Source of the DNA: Hyphomicrobium sp. | Lineage (GTDB): Bacteria > Pseudomonadota > Alphaproteobacteria > Rhizobiales > Hyphomicrobiaceae | Direction: 5' to 3' | DNA: 34,989 bases | Assembly: GCA_025458125.1 (NCBI GenBank) | Contig: JALOTA010000054.1 | Span: forward strand, 1 to 34,989 | Shown: positions 1 to 9,832 of the stretch, piece after piece | Layout of the letters: every line of letters begins with the position of its first letter | How positions within the stretch are numbered: position 1 is the first letter of the stretch | Translations under genes and position numbers: made by a program | Notes under the pieces: model-generated | Told to the model about the DNA's origin: nothing | Seen by the model: the letters and a program-made list of their open reading frames with translations, nothing else | Database searches by the model: none

Positions 1-85
1 TGGTGCGGTTGAGAGGACTCGAACCTCCACGGGTTGCCCCGCTACCACCTCAAGGTAGTGCGTCTACCAATTCCGCCACAACCGC
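1..85 (-). tRNA. tRNA-Leu (anticodon GAG)
   Basis: Read on the minus strand, the 7-bp acceptor arm GCGGTTG pairs with CAACCGC, followed by discriminator A and an encoded CCA at the window edge. The anticodon stem CTACC/GGTAG encloses the loop TTGAGGT, giving anticodon GAG, which reads CUC and CUU leucine codons. The variable arm is long, as expected for a class II tRNA such as tRNA-Leu, and the T-arm contains GGTTCGAGTCC. The gene looks complete, but its terminator lies outside the window. Confidence 0.97.
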
Positions 86-368
86 ATTAGACCATTCCAT
101 GCGCCGTTCAGCGATATGGAAGAGCCGTACAGTCCGTCCACGATGGGGACGTTCTGTCGAGGCGTCGGGAACTAACAGACGGCTCTGGATTAGGCAAGCG
201 TGAACCCGGGCTGCGGCGAGATGTAATTCGAGAGCCTGCGGCAAGGCGCACCAGTTGTGCCGCCATCTGACGATGGTGCCGGATGCAGGCCGCGGGCAAA
301 ATGCCTGGAAAGCTCCTACCCTGGACCGCGAGCACATCGATGAGGATCGGCACGGCGGAACCCAGGCC
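86..368. other. Intergenic stretch between tRNA-Leu and lipB
   Basis: This stretch of about 280 bases must hold the tRNA promoter (minus strand) and the lipB promoter (plus strand). I see no clear -35/-10 pair for either. The lipB frame stays open upstream to an ATG at 255, but that ATG lacks a ribosome-binding site and the extra residues do not resemble LipB. No convincing small gene was seen. Confidence 0.5.
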
Positions 369-1154
369 ATGGAGACACCGGATACCATGATCGACGGCCG
401 GCCAAAGATACGATTGCTGCGGGCGCAGGGTCCAGTGCTGTACCCCGCCGCCTTGAGCTTCATGGCGCACGAGGCGGACGCAATCGCGGACGGCCGACGG
501 CCCGAACTGTTGTGGTTCCTCGAGCATCCGCCAATCTTGACGCGAGGACTTCGCGGCCGGGACGCGCATCTCATCGAGGAGACGCGTTTTCCAGTTTTCG
601 AGACCGATCGCGGCGGGGAGATCACCTATCACGGACCCGGGCAACGGATCGTCTATGCCCTGCTCGACGTGAGGCGCCATACCGGAGGCGACGTCAGGGC
701 GTTCGTGCGATTGCTCGAGACGTGCATGATCGAAGCACTCGATACTCTCGGCGTGGCGGCTACGAGCGATGTTTCCAGGCCGGGCGTCTGGGTCCAGCGG
801 TCCGACCTGCCTGGTGGGGAGGCCAAGATCGGGGCGATCGGATTGAAGGTCCGTCGCGGCATCAGCCTGCATGGCATGAGCCTCAACGTGGCGCCCGACC
901 TGTCTTCTTTCGAGGCCATTGTGCCGTGCGGACTGGAAGGATCGTCGGTTACGAGCCTTGCGGAACTTGGCGCAGTGGCGGATCTAGAAACTGTGGATAA
1001 TTCGCTGATGGCCGCCTTTTCGCGCCGGCTCGGCCCTCTCGAACCCGTTCGCGAGGGGGACGACGCTGCACATGGCGGGCCGGAACGCGCGGGCGCTGAT
1101 GAGGTTCCCGATGGGAGCCCACTGCGCTCAGAACCGGCAGGGTTGGACAAATGA
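369..1154 (+). CDS. lipB: Octanoyltransferase LipB (lipoate biosynthesis)
   Basis: LipB transfers octanoate from octanoyl-ACP to lipoyl-domain lysines of 2-oxoacid dehydrogenases and the glycine cleavage H protein, the step before LipA inserts sulfur; it acts in the cytosol. The product is 261 residues. It shows the family signature RGGEITYHGPGQ at residues 81-92, the catalytic lysine in KIGAIG (K153) and the catalytic cysteine in IVPCGLEG (C187). The ATG at 369 was chosen because a purine-rich GGCGGAA lies nine bases before it; an ATG at 387, preceded by GGAG, is a close alternative. About 35 hydrophilic residues at the C terminus go beyond the usual family end. The gene converges on the secreted-protein gene, with a shared hairpin between them. 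Confidence 0.95.
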   Translation: METPDTMIDGRPKIRLLRAQGPVLYPAALSFMAHEADAIADGRRPELLWFLEHPPILTRGLRGRDAHLIEETRFPVFETDRGGEITYHGPGQRIVYALLDVRRHTGGDVRAFVRLLETCMIEALDTLGVAATSDVSRPGVWVQRSDLPGGEAKIGAIGLKVRRGISLHGMSLNVAPDLSSFEAIVPCGLEGSSVTSLAELGAVADLETVDNSLMAAFSRRLGPLEPVREGDDAAHGGPERAGADEVPDGSPLRSEPAGLDK

Positions 1155-1157
1155 AAA

Positions 1158-1188
1158 CGGCACCCGCGCCACAAAGGCACGGGTGCCG
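1158..1188. terminator. Bidirectional terminator hairpin between lipB and the secreted-protein gene
   Basis: A perfect 9-bp stem, CGGCACCCG (1158-1166) with CGGGTGCCG (1180-1188), encloses a 13-base loop. On the minus strand the hairpin is followed by TTTT, so it works best for the minus-strand gene ending at 1220. On the plus side the following bases are A/T-rich but not a T run. It begins just past the lipB stop codon. Confidence 0.7.
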
Positions 1189-1219
1189 AATTCAATTGCC
1201 TCGGGTCACTCCTGACGCG

Positions 1220-1582
1220 TTACGGGCCGGGCTTGGAAGGCTGGCTGGCCCCTCCGGGTCGCGGAGAAACCAACGGCCCCTGCCCTTCTGCGTAGAGATC
1301 GCCCCCTTCGATGGTCGTGACCTCGGTGCCCTCAAGCACATAAGGATTCACGTCGTCCCCATCGATGCGGATGCTGCAGCCGCGTTCGCAGACCCCTTCA
1401 AGAACCTCGTCTTTTTTCAGGACGTGGTCTTTCTGAGTCTCGCCCTCGACGATCGTGACCTTGTGGTCGACGTCATCCCGGTTTGTGACCGACGCCGCAT
1501 GTGCGGCCGAGAGAACGGTGATCAGAACCGCCGTTGGAACCACCGAAGCTCTAAGGAGCCGACTGACAAGGTTCCAGGGCAC
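1220..1582 (-). CDS. Small secreted protein of unknown function with a CxxxC pair
   Basis: The 120-residue product starts with a likely Sec signal peptide: Arg residues in the n-region, a hydrophobic core around residues 14-26, and cleavage after AHA (residue 29). The mature part is acidic and carries two cysteines, CERGC at residues 65-69, that could form a disulfide in the periplasm; the last 20 residues are Pro/Gly/Ser-rich. The GTG at 1582 was chosen because it gives a complete signal peptide, though no good Shine-Dalgarno sequence precedes it; a GTG at 1543 would remove the n-region. The protein resembles short conserved hypothetical exported proteins of rhizobia, from memory only. It lies 14 bases downstream of the microprotein gene and may be cotranscribed with it. 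No function is assigned. Confidence 0.7.
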   Translation of the reverse strand: MPWNLVSRLLRASVVPTAVLITVLSAAHAASVTNRDDVDHKVTIVEGETQKDHVLKKDEVLEGVCERGCSIRIDGDDVNPYVLEGTEVTTIEGGDLYAEGQGPLVSPRPGGASQPSKPGP

Positions 1583-1596
1583 GAGGCAGGAAACTC

Positions 1597-1668
1597 TTAC
1601 TTCTTCTTCTTCGCCGCCGGCTTCTTGGCGGCCTTCTTCGCGGCAGGCTTCTTTGCAGCTTTGGCCAT
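1597..1668 (-). CDS. Lys/Ala/Pro-rich 23-residue microprotein (histone H1 tail-like)
   Basis: The predicted peptide has 23 residues, MAKAAKKPAAKKAAKKPAAK followed by KKK, and is composed of Ala, Lys and Pro apart from the start Met. A strong Shine-Dalgarno sequence AAGGA sits eight bases before the ATG, and an in-frame TAA closes it. The AAKKP repeat resembles the C-terminal tail of histone H1 and of bacterial H1-like proteins, so nucleic-acid binding is a reasonable inference, not shown. It is divergent from the lysR gene across 180 bases containing a palindrome, and lies directly upstream of the secreted-protein gene. A longer overlapping frame exists on this strand but does not look coding here. 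Confidence 0.65.
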   Translation of the reverse strand: MAKAAKKPAAKKAAKKPAAKKKK

Positions 1669-1793
1669 GATTTTCGTCCTTCAGTTTTTGCACCGGGCAT
1701 AACTGCACGGCTGTCTTTGTCCGACTCGACGTCGAGACGTTCGCAATGTGGTGAGAATCAAAACCGGCTTCAAACGGATTTTTCCGCTGACCA

Positions 1794-1812
1794 CTATCGA
1801 AAATTTCGATAG
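1794..1812. promoter_or_regulatory. Palindromic operator candidate for the LysR-type regulator
   Basis: The inverted repeat CTATCGAAA-A-TTTCGATAG has perfect 9-bp arms around one central base. It contains the T-N11-A core typical of LysR-family sites (T1797 to A1809). It lies 37 bases upstream of the lysR start and between divergent genes. On the plus strand it fills the spacer between a weak CTGACC (-35-like) and TAGATA (-10-like), a position suited to autorepression. Confidence 0.6.
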
Positions 1813-1849
1813 ATAGAGCGAGAGCGTCTTCATCACTCGCCGGTGCAGG

Positions 1850-2704
1850 ATGGATATCAACCTCGCGCGCACCTTCCTCATGGTCGCTGAAACCGGCAGC
1901 TTCATCGAAGCCGCGCAGCGCCTGAACATCACGCAATCAACAGTTTCCGCTCGAATCAAGGGACTCGAAGACCTGCTCGGCCGTCCCGTTTTCGAACGCT
2001 CGAAGACCGGCGCCGACATGACGGCAGCAGGTGAGCAGTTCCATAAACATGCGCTGGCACTCGTGCGCGTGTGGCAAAGAGCGCAACTGGAAGTCTCGCT
2101 GTCCGACCAGCACCGCGATCACCTTGCCATCGGGGCGCCGGCGACGCTGTGGCATGGGGTGCTGCTCAAAACGATTTCCAAGCTGAGGACGGAAACGCCC
2201 GATATCGCCATCACGGCGTCAGCCGCCCTTCAGGACGTGCTGACCCAGCGGCTGATCGAGGGAACGCTCGATCTCGCGGTCATGTACCGGCCCATCCAGC
2301 CGCCTGGACATACCGTCGAGCATCTTTTCGACGAAGAGTTCGTTCTCGTAAGCAGCAGCCGGGCGGCGGGCAAGAAGGGCAACAGCGACTACGTCTTCAT
2401 CAACTGGGGGGCCGATTTCCAGCAGGATCACGCGGCGGCTTACCCGGAACTCATCAAGCCTGGATTATCGCTCGACCTGGGGAACATGCCGCTCGATTAC
2501 ATCCTGACGAACGAGCTTTCGGCCTATTTCCCGGTGCGGCTCGTCAAGCCCTACCTGTCACGAGGTAGATTAAAGCAGCCCAAGCGCGCCCGCCGGTTCG
2601 TGTATCCGGTCTATCTCGTCTACCCCGAGGCTCGCGACGAGGACGCCTACGAGCCCATATTGGATATGCTTCGGCGGGAATGCGGACGTTACGCGACCGA
2701 CTAG
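1850..2704 (+). CDS. LysR-family transcriptional regulator
   Basis: The 284-residue product has the standard LysR build. An N-terminal winged helix-turn-helix covers residues 1-60, with the recognition segment around TGSFIEAAQRLNITQSTVSA (16-35). A linker helix and a periplasmic-binding-protein-like effector domain follow from about residue 90 to the end. The N-terminal half is close to a conserved rhizobial LysR subgroup, but no ligand can be inferred. The ATG at 1850 begins exactly at the conserved DI.LARTF motif; the ribosome-binding site is weak. Targets may include its own promoter and the divergent microprotein and secreted-protein genes through the palindrome at 1794-1812. It converges on pccA. 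Confidence 0.93.
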   Translation: MDINLARTFLMVAETGSFIEAAQRLNITQSTVSARIKGLEDLLGRPVFERSKTGADMTAAGEQFHKHALALVRVWQRAQLEVSLSDQHRDHLAIGAPATLWHGVLLKTISKLRTETPDIAITASAALQDVLTQRLIEGTLDLAVMYRPIQPPGHTVEHLFDEEFVLVSSSRAAGKKGNSDYVFINWGADFQQDHAAAYPELIKPGLSLDLGNMPLDYILTNELSAYFPVRLVKPYLSRGRLKQPKRARRFVYPVYLVYPEARDEDAYEPILDMLRRECGRYATD

Positions 2705-2784
2705 CTGCTGCGGGCGGCCGGGTCATAACGGACCGCCAGATCACATCCCGCGCAGGGTCGCCGGCCATCGGAATTGGATCGTGC

Positions 2785-2827
2785 TCCGGAAAGAAAGAAG
2801 GCCGGACCTGCGACGCGGGTCCGGCCT
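2785..2827 (-). terminator. Rho-independent terminator of pccA
   Basis: A perfect 10-bp stem, AGGCCGGACC (2799-2808) with GGTCCGGCCT (2818-2827), has a 9-base loop. On the minus strand it is followed by the T-rich tract CTTCTTTCTTTCC. It lies 30 bases past the pccA stop codon. The same hairpin may also stop lysR from the other side. Confidence 0.8.
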
Positions 2828-2856
2828 CGATCTCAGCGGCACGTTCGAAGCTGGTC

Positions 2857-4830
<1,974 letters not shown>

Positions 4831-5082
4831 CGCGAGGGCGGTCCCGTTTTATCGGCAGGGTGACGAGGGATGGATCGACGGCTGGTTCTAGACGCCTCCG
4901 CCGGATACGTAAACGGGCAACATGGCGCGCCTGGACGGCCTGAAGCGGGCGCCGGAAGGGGCAAAACCCCGGCCGCTCACAAGGGTTCGTGCGGGGTTAA
5001 TGGGGTAAAAAGCTGCCCAAAAGAGCGCTTGCCTCCCAGCGGGCGGATGCGGCAATGGGGGACCGGGCCGTTGGCCCGGACC
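4831..5082. other. Intergenic region upstream of pccA
   Basis: About 250 bases separate pccA from the next minus-strand gene. A GC-rich hairpin CCGGGCC-GTT-GGCCCGG (5063-5079) follows that gene's stop but has no T run, so it is at best a weak terminator. I see no convincing small gene or promoter consensus. Confidence 0.45.
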
Positions 5083-6087
5083 TCACGCCACCTCGGTCTG
5101 ACGGACCAGATCCACCAGGGCGGGATGGAGCATCGTCGCCTCACGCCTGAGGTAGTCGATGATCGCCAGTTCCGCCGGCGTCAGACGGTCGTCGCGGGTC
5201 AGTCGCTCGACCAGCCAGCCCGCTTCGCTGTCACTGACCTCGTCGTTCGTGATGATCTCGATGCGCTGACGCTCAAGCCGGGCCAGCGCGCGTTCCTCGG
5301 AGCTTTGTTCCGTATAGGCATCCCAGACGCCCGACAGGCTGGTCGTCACCATCGCGCCGACAAGGTTGGCGATGGAAACGTCGCCGCGGCGCTTCAGCCA
5401 CGCATCCGCGCGCAGGGCTTCTTCGCGGCTCGGCGGGCCATAGCCCGACGAGGCGAGCATGACGTTCGCCATCGCCTTTACGAAGAGGTCGGTCCAGGCC
5501 GCGTTTGTAGAATCCGCAGCAAGGCCCTCCTCGATCGCGATCAGCATTTCGGCCTCGGCCCGCGTGATAGCGATATTGCCGTCACCGCCGAAGGCGAAGA
5601 GAACGCGCCGGATGATCTCGACCTCGGCCTCCGTGATCGAGCCGGCAGTGGCGCCGCCCTTGGCCCGCAGGGGTCCCTCGCCCTCCACCACGGCGCGCTT
5701 TACTTCGGCGAGCGCGAAGCGGACGAGACGCTCAGGCGACCAGCGCGCGGTTTCGAGCACCTTGAGAACGAGATCCAGTTCGTTTTTCGTCCTGAGCCTG
5801 CCCTCCGGTGCAATCCGGGCAATCAGCCAATCGGCATTGGCGGCCGTGACGTAGCCTTCAGGCTCCGCCTGGTTGACGATGAAATCACAAAGGGCCTGAA
5901 CGAAAAACGGCGCCCAGGCTGCATCCTGAACGCGACACGCTTCGTTCATCTGGACGAGAGCGGAAGCTTCTTCGGGCGAGATCACACCATCATCGTAGAA
6001 CGACTGGCGCATCCGCATCACGTCAAGATCGTGAATGCTGCCGCGAGACAGAATATCGTCTACGGAAACCGAACGCAGAATGCTCAT
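5083..6087 (-). CDS. Conserved hypothetical protein, soluble and largely helical
   Basis: The product is 334 residues with no signal peptide and no membrane segment. Its composition suggests an alpha-helical cytosolic protein. A pattern recurs three or four times: an acidic helix with Glu-Ala, an A/TRAEAE-like or SP.EA segment (for example around ISPEEA, ITEAEVE, ITRAEAEML and LTPAELA), then a hydrophobic helix. This suggests internal repeats resembling calcium-free EF-hand or TerB-like helical units. That is an inference from the text of the sequence, not a family match. I recall similar proteins only as uncharacterised ones from Hyphomicrobiales. The ATG at 6087 begins a well-formed protein, though no Shine-Dalgarno sequence is obvious. 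Confidence 0.8.
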   Translation of the reverse strand: MSILRSVSVDDILSRGSIHDLDVMRMRQSFYDDGVISPEEASALVQMNEACRVQDAAWAPFFVQALCDFIVNQAEPEGYVTAANADWLIARIAPEGRLRTKNELDLVLKVLETARWSPERLVRFALAEVKRAVVEGEGPLRAKGGATAGSITEAEVEIIRRVLFAFGGDGNIAITRAEAEMLIAIEEGLAADSTNAAWTDLFVKAMANVMLASSGYGPPSREEALRADAWLKRRGDVSIANLVGAMVTTSLSGVWDAYTEQSSEERALARLERQRIEIITNDEVSDSEAGWLVERLTRDDRLTPAELAIIDYLRREATMLHPALVDLVRQTEVA

Positions 6088-6222
6088 GTGAAAAACGCGC
6101 CCCGACTACGAGAACCCATGCAAGGCGACGCTATCGGCGAGGGCTTACCAAACTCCTAAGGGGCGTGCCGTACTTTGCCAGATCGGTGCCGGTGTTGCGG
6201 GGATGCACCGGAAGACGAAACG

Positions 6223-6249
6223 AAAAAAGGCCGACCTTGCGGGCGGCCT
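6223..6249 (-). terminator. Rho-independent terminator of the small exported-protein gene
   Basis: The stem AGGCCG (6228-6233) with CGGCCT (6244-6249) is followed on the minus strand by TTTTTT (6223-6228, overlapping the stem base). It lies 34 bases past the stop codon at 6284. Confidence 0.75.
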
Positions 6250-6283
6250 CAAAGTTGCGGGAGAAGGTTCGCGCGATCCGAAA

Positions 6284-6628
6284 TCAGTTGCCGATGCGGG
6301 GAAGGAAACGCCAGCGGCGGCGGTTGTCGGTCTTTTCGGCCACGATGTGGGCCTCCGCATCGTTCTGTAGCGTTCGCAGGATGCGGCGATCCCGTGCCGA
6401 GAGTGCGCCGTCCGCCTTCAGGCTCTTTTCCACCTGCATGATTCTTTGCTGCTCGGCGCGCAAGCGGCGCCCTTCCAGCCAAGTCACGCTGCCCGTCTCC
6501 CGGCCCAACTCGATCTGGTAGCGCTGTTCGGTCTGGCGCTGTTCAATGGTGTGGGCCGAGGCGAAAGAACTGCCCAGAACGATGAAGGCAGCGGCGAGGG
6601 CGGCAGGGTGGCTGAGAGTGGTCGACAT
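6284..6628 (-). CDS. Small exported protein, helical, Arg/Gln-rich
   Basis: The 114-residue product begins with a clear signal peptide (residues 1-25, ending SFASA). The mature part matches a pattern common in short exported proteins of Hyphomicrobiales: RQ..Q...I..G...G..T..E...L...Q..I...E..LKADG.LS..DRR.L...Q......I...K.N. This suggests two helix pairs joined by the ADG.LS turn, which resembles a degenerate EF-hand loop. The ATG at 6628 was chosen because GGAGA lies ten bases upstream and because it starts the signal peptide; the frame is open to 6673 but the extra residues lack support. Function is unknown. Confidence 0.75.
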   Translation of the reverse strand: MSTTLSHPAALAAAFIVLGSSFASAHTIEQRQTEQRYQIELGRETGSVTWLEGRRLRAEQQRIMQVEKSLKADGALSARDRRILRTLQNDAEAHIVAEKTDNRRRWRFLPRIGN

Positions 6629-6692
6629 GGTCGTCTCCGTTGGATCTTTCGGCGAGGCGGATCGCCTCGTCACGTTTCAGACCCTAGAAGAC

Positions 6693-6730
6693 GGCGGCTG
6701 AACTGGTTCTGAACCCAGGATTCAGCCGCC
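6693..6730 (-). terminator. Long hairpin downstream of the secreted 147-residue protein
   Basis: The arms GGCGGCTGAACTGG (6693-6706) and CCAG plus TTCAGCCGCC (6715-6718, 6721-6730) pair over 14 bp with a two-base bulge and an 8-base loop. It lies 31 bases past the stop codon at 6761 on the minus strand. The following bases, GTCTTCTAG, are a poor T tract, so it may act as a 3' end stabiliser or a weak terminator. Confidence 0.55.
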
Positions 6731-6760
6731 ATTCACGAAACAGGCACCCAGGACCAGGCT

Positions 6761-7204
6761 TCAGCGGCGCTGCATGTTGAATGTCGCGTGTCCGGCACTG
6801 CCGGAGAGATAAACCGTTTGGCGGTTGCCGCTCAGGATCACTCTGATTCGACCGGTTACGCCGAACTCGGGATTATAGAAGGTGCCGCCGAAGCGATTGT
6901 TGGTGTTCTGGCTGAGGATTGCGGTCTGGGACACCTTGGCGGAAGCCGTCGCGCATGTTGCAGACATCGCATAGGTTTTGCCGCCGGCGGGCACGAACGA
7001 CGCCCGGCACCGCGCCTTCTCGCGTGCACCGTTGGACAGAGTGACGTTTCCACTGCCGCTCCATGAGCCCGCGAGCTCGCCGGCGGTGGCCGCCTTGACC
7101 GGATAGGCCGCCAGCATGGCACCGATAATCAAACCGGCGGCTGCGAGCGTGATCACACGAACGTGGGCTTTATTCTGTTCAAGTATGTGAGCGCGTACTG
7201 GCAT
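6761..7204 (-). CDS. Secreted protein of unknown function, beta-rich
   Basis: The product is 147 residues. Residues 1-39 form a signal peptide with a long positively charged n-region, core around 17-33 and likely cleavage after VKA (38). The mature domain begins GELAGSWSGSGNVTLSNGA and is rich in Ser/Thr/Gly with alternating hydrophobics, suggesting a small beta barrel or sandwich. Two cysteines (ARCRASF and SATCATA) could form a disulfide. The opening W.G.G.V.L..G..E.. pattern is common in exported proteins of rhizobia, from memory. The ATG at 7204 has GGAGAG five bases upstream. Function is not assigned. Confidence 0.78.
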   Translation of the reverse strand: MPVRAHILEQNKAHVRVITLAAAGLIIGAMLAAYPVKAATAGELAGSWSGSGNVTLSNGAREKARCRASFVPAGGKTYAMSATCATASAKVSQTAILSQNTNNRFGGTFYNPEFGVTGRIRVILSGNRQTVYLSGSAGHATFNMQRR

Positions 7205-7303
7205 CGAAACTCTCCAATCGCTATCGGGCCCCGGCCAAGGTCATGCCTTCATGATGGCGGGCAACCCGTAAGGTTCCGAATGCCGGCACCATACAAAATG
7301 AAA

Positions 7304-7330
7304 GCGCGCCACGAAACCACCGTGGCGCGC
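7304..7330 (-). terminator. Rho-independent terminator of clpS-clpA
   Basis: A perfect 10-bp stem, GCGCGCCACG (7304-7313) with CGTGGCGCGC (7321-7330), has a 7-base loop. On the minus strand it is followed by TTTCATTTTG. It lies 50 bases after the clpA stop codon. Confidence 0.8.
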
Positions 7331-7380
7331 CCATCTTAGCGCGAGTCGCTGTGAACCAAGGCGGCCAGCGCCTTTATTCC

Positions 7381-9825
7381 TCAGTCCTCCTTCTTGCGAG
7401 GAACACCCGGAACAGACCCCGCCGGACGCGCCGGCTTGTCCTTCTTCTCCTTCGGTCCCGGCAAAGCCTTGCGCGGAGCGAGGTCGGCGAGCGCGGCTTC
7501 CGCCTCGTCTTCGTCGTCCGTCTGCTCGGGCTTGCGGCTGCCCGGCTCGGCGGGAATGAACGCGAACGACAACCTCTTTTCGAGGCCCTTGCCCTCCAGA
7601 TCGATCTTCACCGTGCCGCCGTGTTCCAGCTTTCCGAACAGCAATTCGTCGGCCAGCGGCTTCTTGATGTGCTCCTGGATGACGCGGCCGAGAGGACGGG
7701 CGCCGAACTTCTCGTCGTATCCGATCTCGCCGATCCACTTGCGGGCGGCATCGGTCAACTCGATCGTCACAGAGCGTTCCGACAGCTGCGCTTCCAATTG
7801 GAAGATGAACTTGTCGACCACGCGCGCGATGATCTCGGGCGGCAGGCCACCGAACGGAATGACCGCGTCTAGTCGATTGCGGAATTCCGGCGTGAAGAGA
7901 CGATTGACCGCCTCCGTATCCTCGCCTTCACGGCGTCCGCGCTCGAAGCCCATGGGTGGCTTCGCCAAGTCGGAAGCACCCGCGTTCGTCGTCATGATGA
8001 GGATGACGTTGCGGAAGTCGACCGACTTGCCGGAATGGTCCGTGAGCTTGCCGTGGTCCATCACCTGCAGCAGAATGTTGTAGAGGTCGGGATGGGCCTT
8101 CTCGATCTCGTCGAGCAGCAGCACGCTGTGGGGATGCTGATCGACGCCGTCGGTGAGCAGCCCGCCCTGGTCGAAGCCGACATAGCCGGGCGGTGCGCCG
8201 ATCAACCGGGAGACAGAGTGCTTCTCCATGTATTCGGACATGTCGAAGCGAAGCAGTTCGACCCCCAGCAGGTTGGCGAGCTGCTTGGCGACTTCTGTCT
8301 TTCCGACGCCGGTCGGGCCGGAAAAGAGATAGCAGCCGATCGGCTTTTCCGGTTCGCGCAGGCCCGCGCGAGCCAGCTTGATGGCCGACGACAGCGCCGT
8401 GATCGCCTTGTCCTGACCGAAGACGAGGCGCTTCAGATCCTTATCGATGTTGTGCAGAACCTCGGCGTCCGACTTCGACACCGTCTTGGGAGGAATGCGC
8501 GCCATCGTGGCGATGGTCGCTTCGATCTCCTTCACAGTGATCTTCTTCTTGCGCTTCGATTCCGTAACGAGCATCTGAGCCGCGCCGGTCTCGTCGATCA
8601 CGTCGATCGCCTTGTCGGGAAGCTTGCGGTCGTGGATGTAGCGAGCGGCCAGTTCGACGGCCGCCTTGATGGCATCGTTGGTGTACTTGAGCTTGTGGTA
8701 TTCCTCGAAGTAGGGCTTCAAGCCCTTCAGAATTTCAATTGCGTCCGCCACGGTCGGTTCGTTGACGTCGATCTTCTGGAAGCGGCGGACGAGCGCACGA
8801 TCCTTCTCGAAGTGCTGCCGGTACTCCTTGTACGTCGTGGAGCCGATGCAGCGCAGCGCGCCCGACTGAAGGGCGGGTTTGAGAAGGTTGGAAGCGTCCA
8901 TCGCGCCGCCTGACGTGGCGCCGGCTCCGATGACGGTGTGAATCTCGTCAATGAAAAGAACCGCACCCGGATAAGCCTCGGCCTCTTTCATAACGGCTTT
9001 CAGGCGCTCTTCGAAATCGCCGCGATAGCGCGTTCCGGCGAGCAGCGACCCCATGTCGAGCGCGAAGATGGTGGCGTCGCGCAGAACCTCGGGCACCTCG
9101 CCGCGAATGATCTTGCGGGCGAGGCCCTCGGCGATGGCGGTTTTGCCGACACCGGGATCGCCGACCAGAAGCGGGTTGTTCTTCTGACGGCGGCAAAGGA
9201 CCTGGATCGTGCGCAGAACCTCCGGTTCGCGGCCGATCAGCGGATCGATCTTACCGTCCCGCGCCTTTTTATTGAGGTTGACGCAATAGGTATTCAGCGC
9301 GTCCTGCTGGCCCTTCTTGTCCTCGGCAGCATCGGGCTGCTCGCTCTCTTCGGAGCCCCGGACGACGCGCGGCTCGGACATTCCGGGCCGCTTGGCGATG
9401 CCATGGCTGATGTATTGCACAGCATCGAAGCGCGTCATGTCCTGCTCCTGCAGGAAGAACGCCGCGTGGCTCTCGCGCTCAGCGAAGATCGCAACGAGGA
9501 CGTTTGCCCCGGTCACTTCCTCACGACCGGAAGATTGAACATGGACGACCGCGCGGTGAATAACGCGCTGAAAGCCGGGCGTCGGAGACGCCTCGGCGAC
9601 AGATTTGGAGGTGATCGCCGTGAACTCGGTATCGAGATACTCGGTGATGCGCTGACGCAGCCGGTCGATGTCGACGTTGCAGGCACGCATGACGGCGGCG
9701 GCGTCGCGATCTTCGATGAGAGCGGCAAGCAGGTGTTCCAGCGTCGCGTATTCATGGCTGCGCTGGTTGGCCTGTTCGAGCGCGCGGTGAAGCGTAATCT
9801 CCAGATTCTTCGAGAAGGACGGCAC
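7381..9825 (-). CDS. clpA: ATP-dependent Clp protease ATP-binding subunit ClpA
   Basis: ClpA is the hexameric AAA+ unfoldase that feeds substrates to ClpP. The 814-residue product has the Clp N domain (1-145), AAA module 1 with Walker A GDPGVGKT (222-229) and Walker B FIDEIH (291-296), and AAA module 2 with Walker A GPTGVGKT (503-510) and a Clp D2-small domain. The C-terminal 50 residues are a charged, low-complexity Lys/Asp/Glu/Pro tail. The ClpP-contact loop, IGF or IGL in most relatives, reads MGF here, a conservative change. The start is a GTG with AGG six bases upstream. clpS ends seven bases upstream, so the two are cotranslated parts of one operon, with ClpS directing N-degron substrates to this N domain. 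Confidence 0.97.
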   Translation of the reverse strand: MPSFSKNLEITLHRALEQANQRSHEYATLEHLLAALIEDRDAAAVMRACNVDIDRLRQRITEYLDTEFTAITSKSVAEASPTPGFQRVIHRAVVHVQSSGREEVTGANVLVAIFAERESHAAFFLQEQDMTRFDAVQYISHGIAKRPGMSEPRVVRGSEESEQPDAAEDKKGQQDALNTYCVNLNKKARDGKIDPLIGREPEVLRTIQVLCRRQKNNPLLVGDPGVGKTAIAEGLARKIIRGEVPEVLRDATIFALDMGSLLAGTRYRGDFEERLKAVMKEAEAYPGAVLFIDEIHTVIGAGATSGGAMDASNLLKPALQSGALRCIGSTTYKEYRQHFEKDRALVRRFQKIDVNEPTVADAIEILKGLKPYFEEYHKLKYTNDAIKAAVELAARYIHDRKLPDKAIDVIDETGAAQMLVTESKRKKKITVKEIEATIATMARIPPKTVSKSDAEVLHNIDKDLKRLVFGQDKAITALSSAIKLARAGLREPEKPIGCYLFSGPTGVGKTEVAKQLANLLGVELLRFDMSEYMEKHSVSRLIGAPPGYVGFDQGGLLTDGVDQHPHSVLLLDEIEKAHPDLYNILLQVMDHGKLTDHSGKSVDFRNVILIMTTNAGASDLAKPPMGFERGRREGEDTEAVNRLFTPEFRNRLDAVIPFGGLPPEIIARVVDKFIFQLEAQLSERSVTIELTDAARKWIGEIGYDEKFGARPLGRVIQEHIKKPLADELLFGKLEHGGTVKIDLEGKGLEKRLSFAFIPAEPGSRKPEQTDDEDEAEAALADLAPRKALPGPKEKKDKPARPAGSVPGVPRKKED

Positions 9826-9832
9826 TTTTGAC

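Noticed and set aside
1151-1702. 183-codon open frame on the plus strand over the secreted-protein and microprotein genes
   Set aside because: It crosses the terminator hairpin, has no family similarity and no good start; the minus-strand genes have a signal peptide and a strong ribosome-binding site.
5063-5079. Hairpin CCGGGCC-GTT-GGCCCGG as a terminator
   Set aside because: Stem is strong but no T run follows on the minus strand, so it is not called a terminator.
8938-9831. Long open frame on the plus strand opposite clpA
   Set aside because: High-GC antisense frame without family similarity; clpA on the minus strand explains the sequence.
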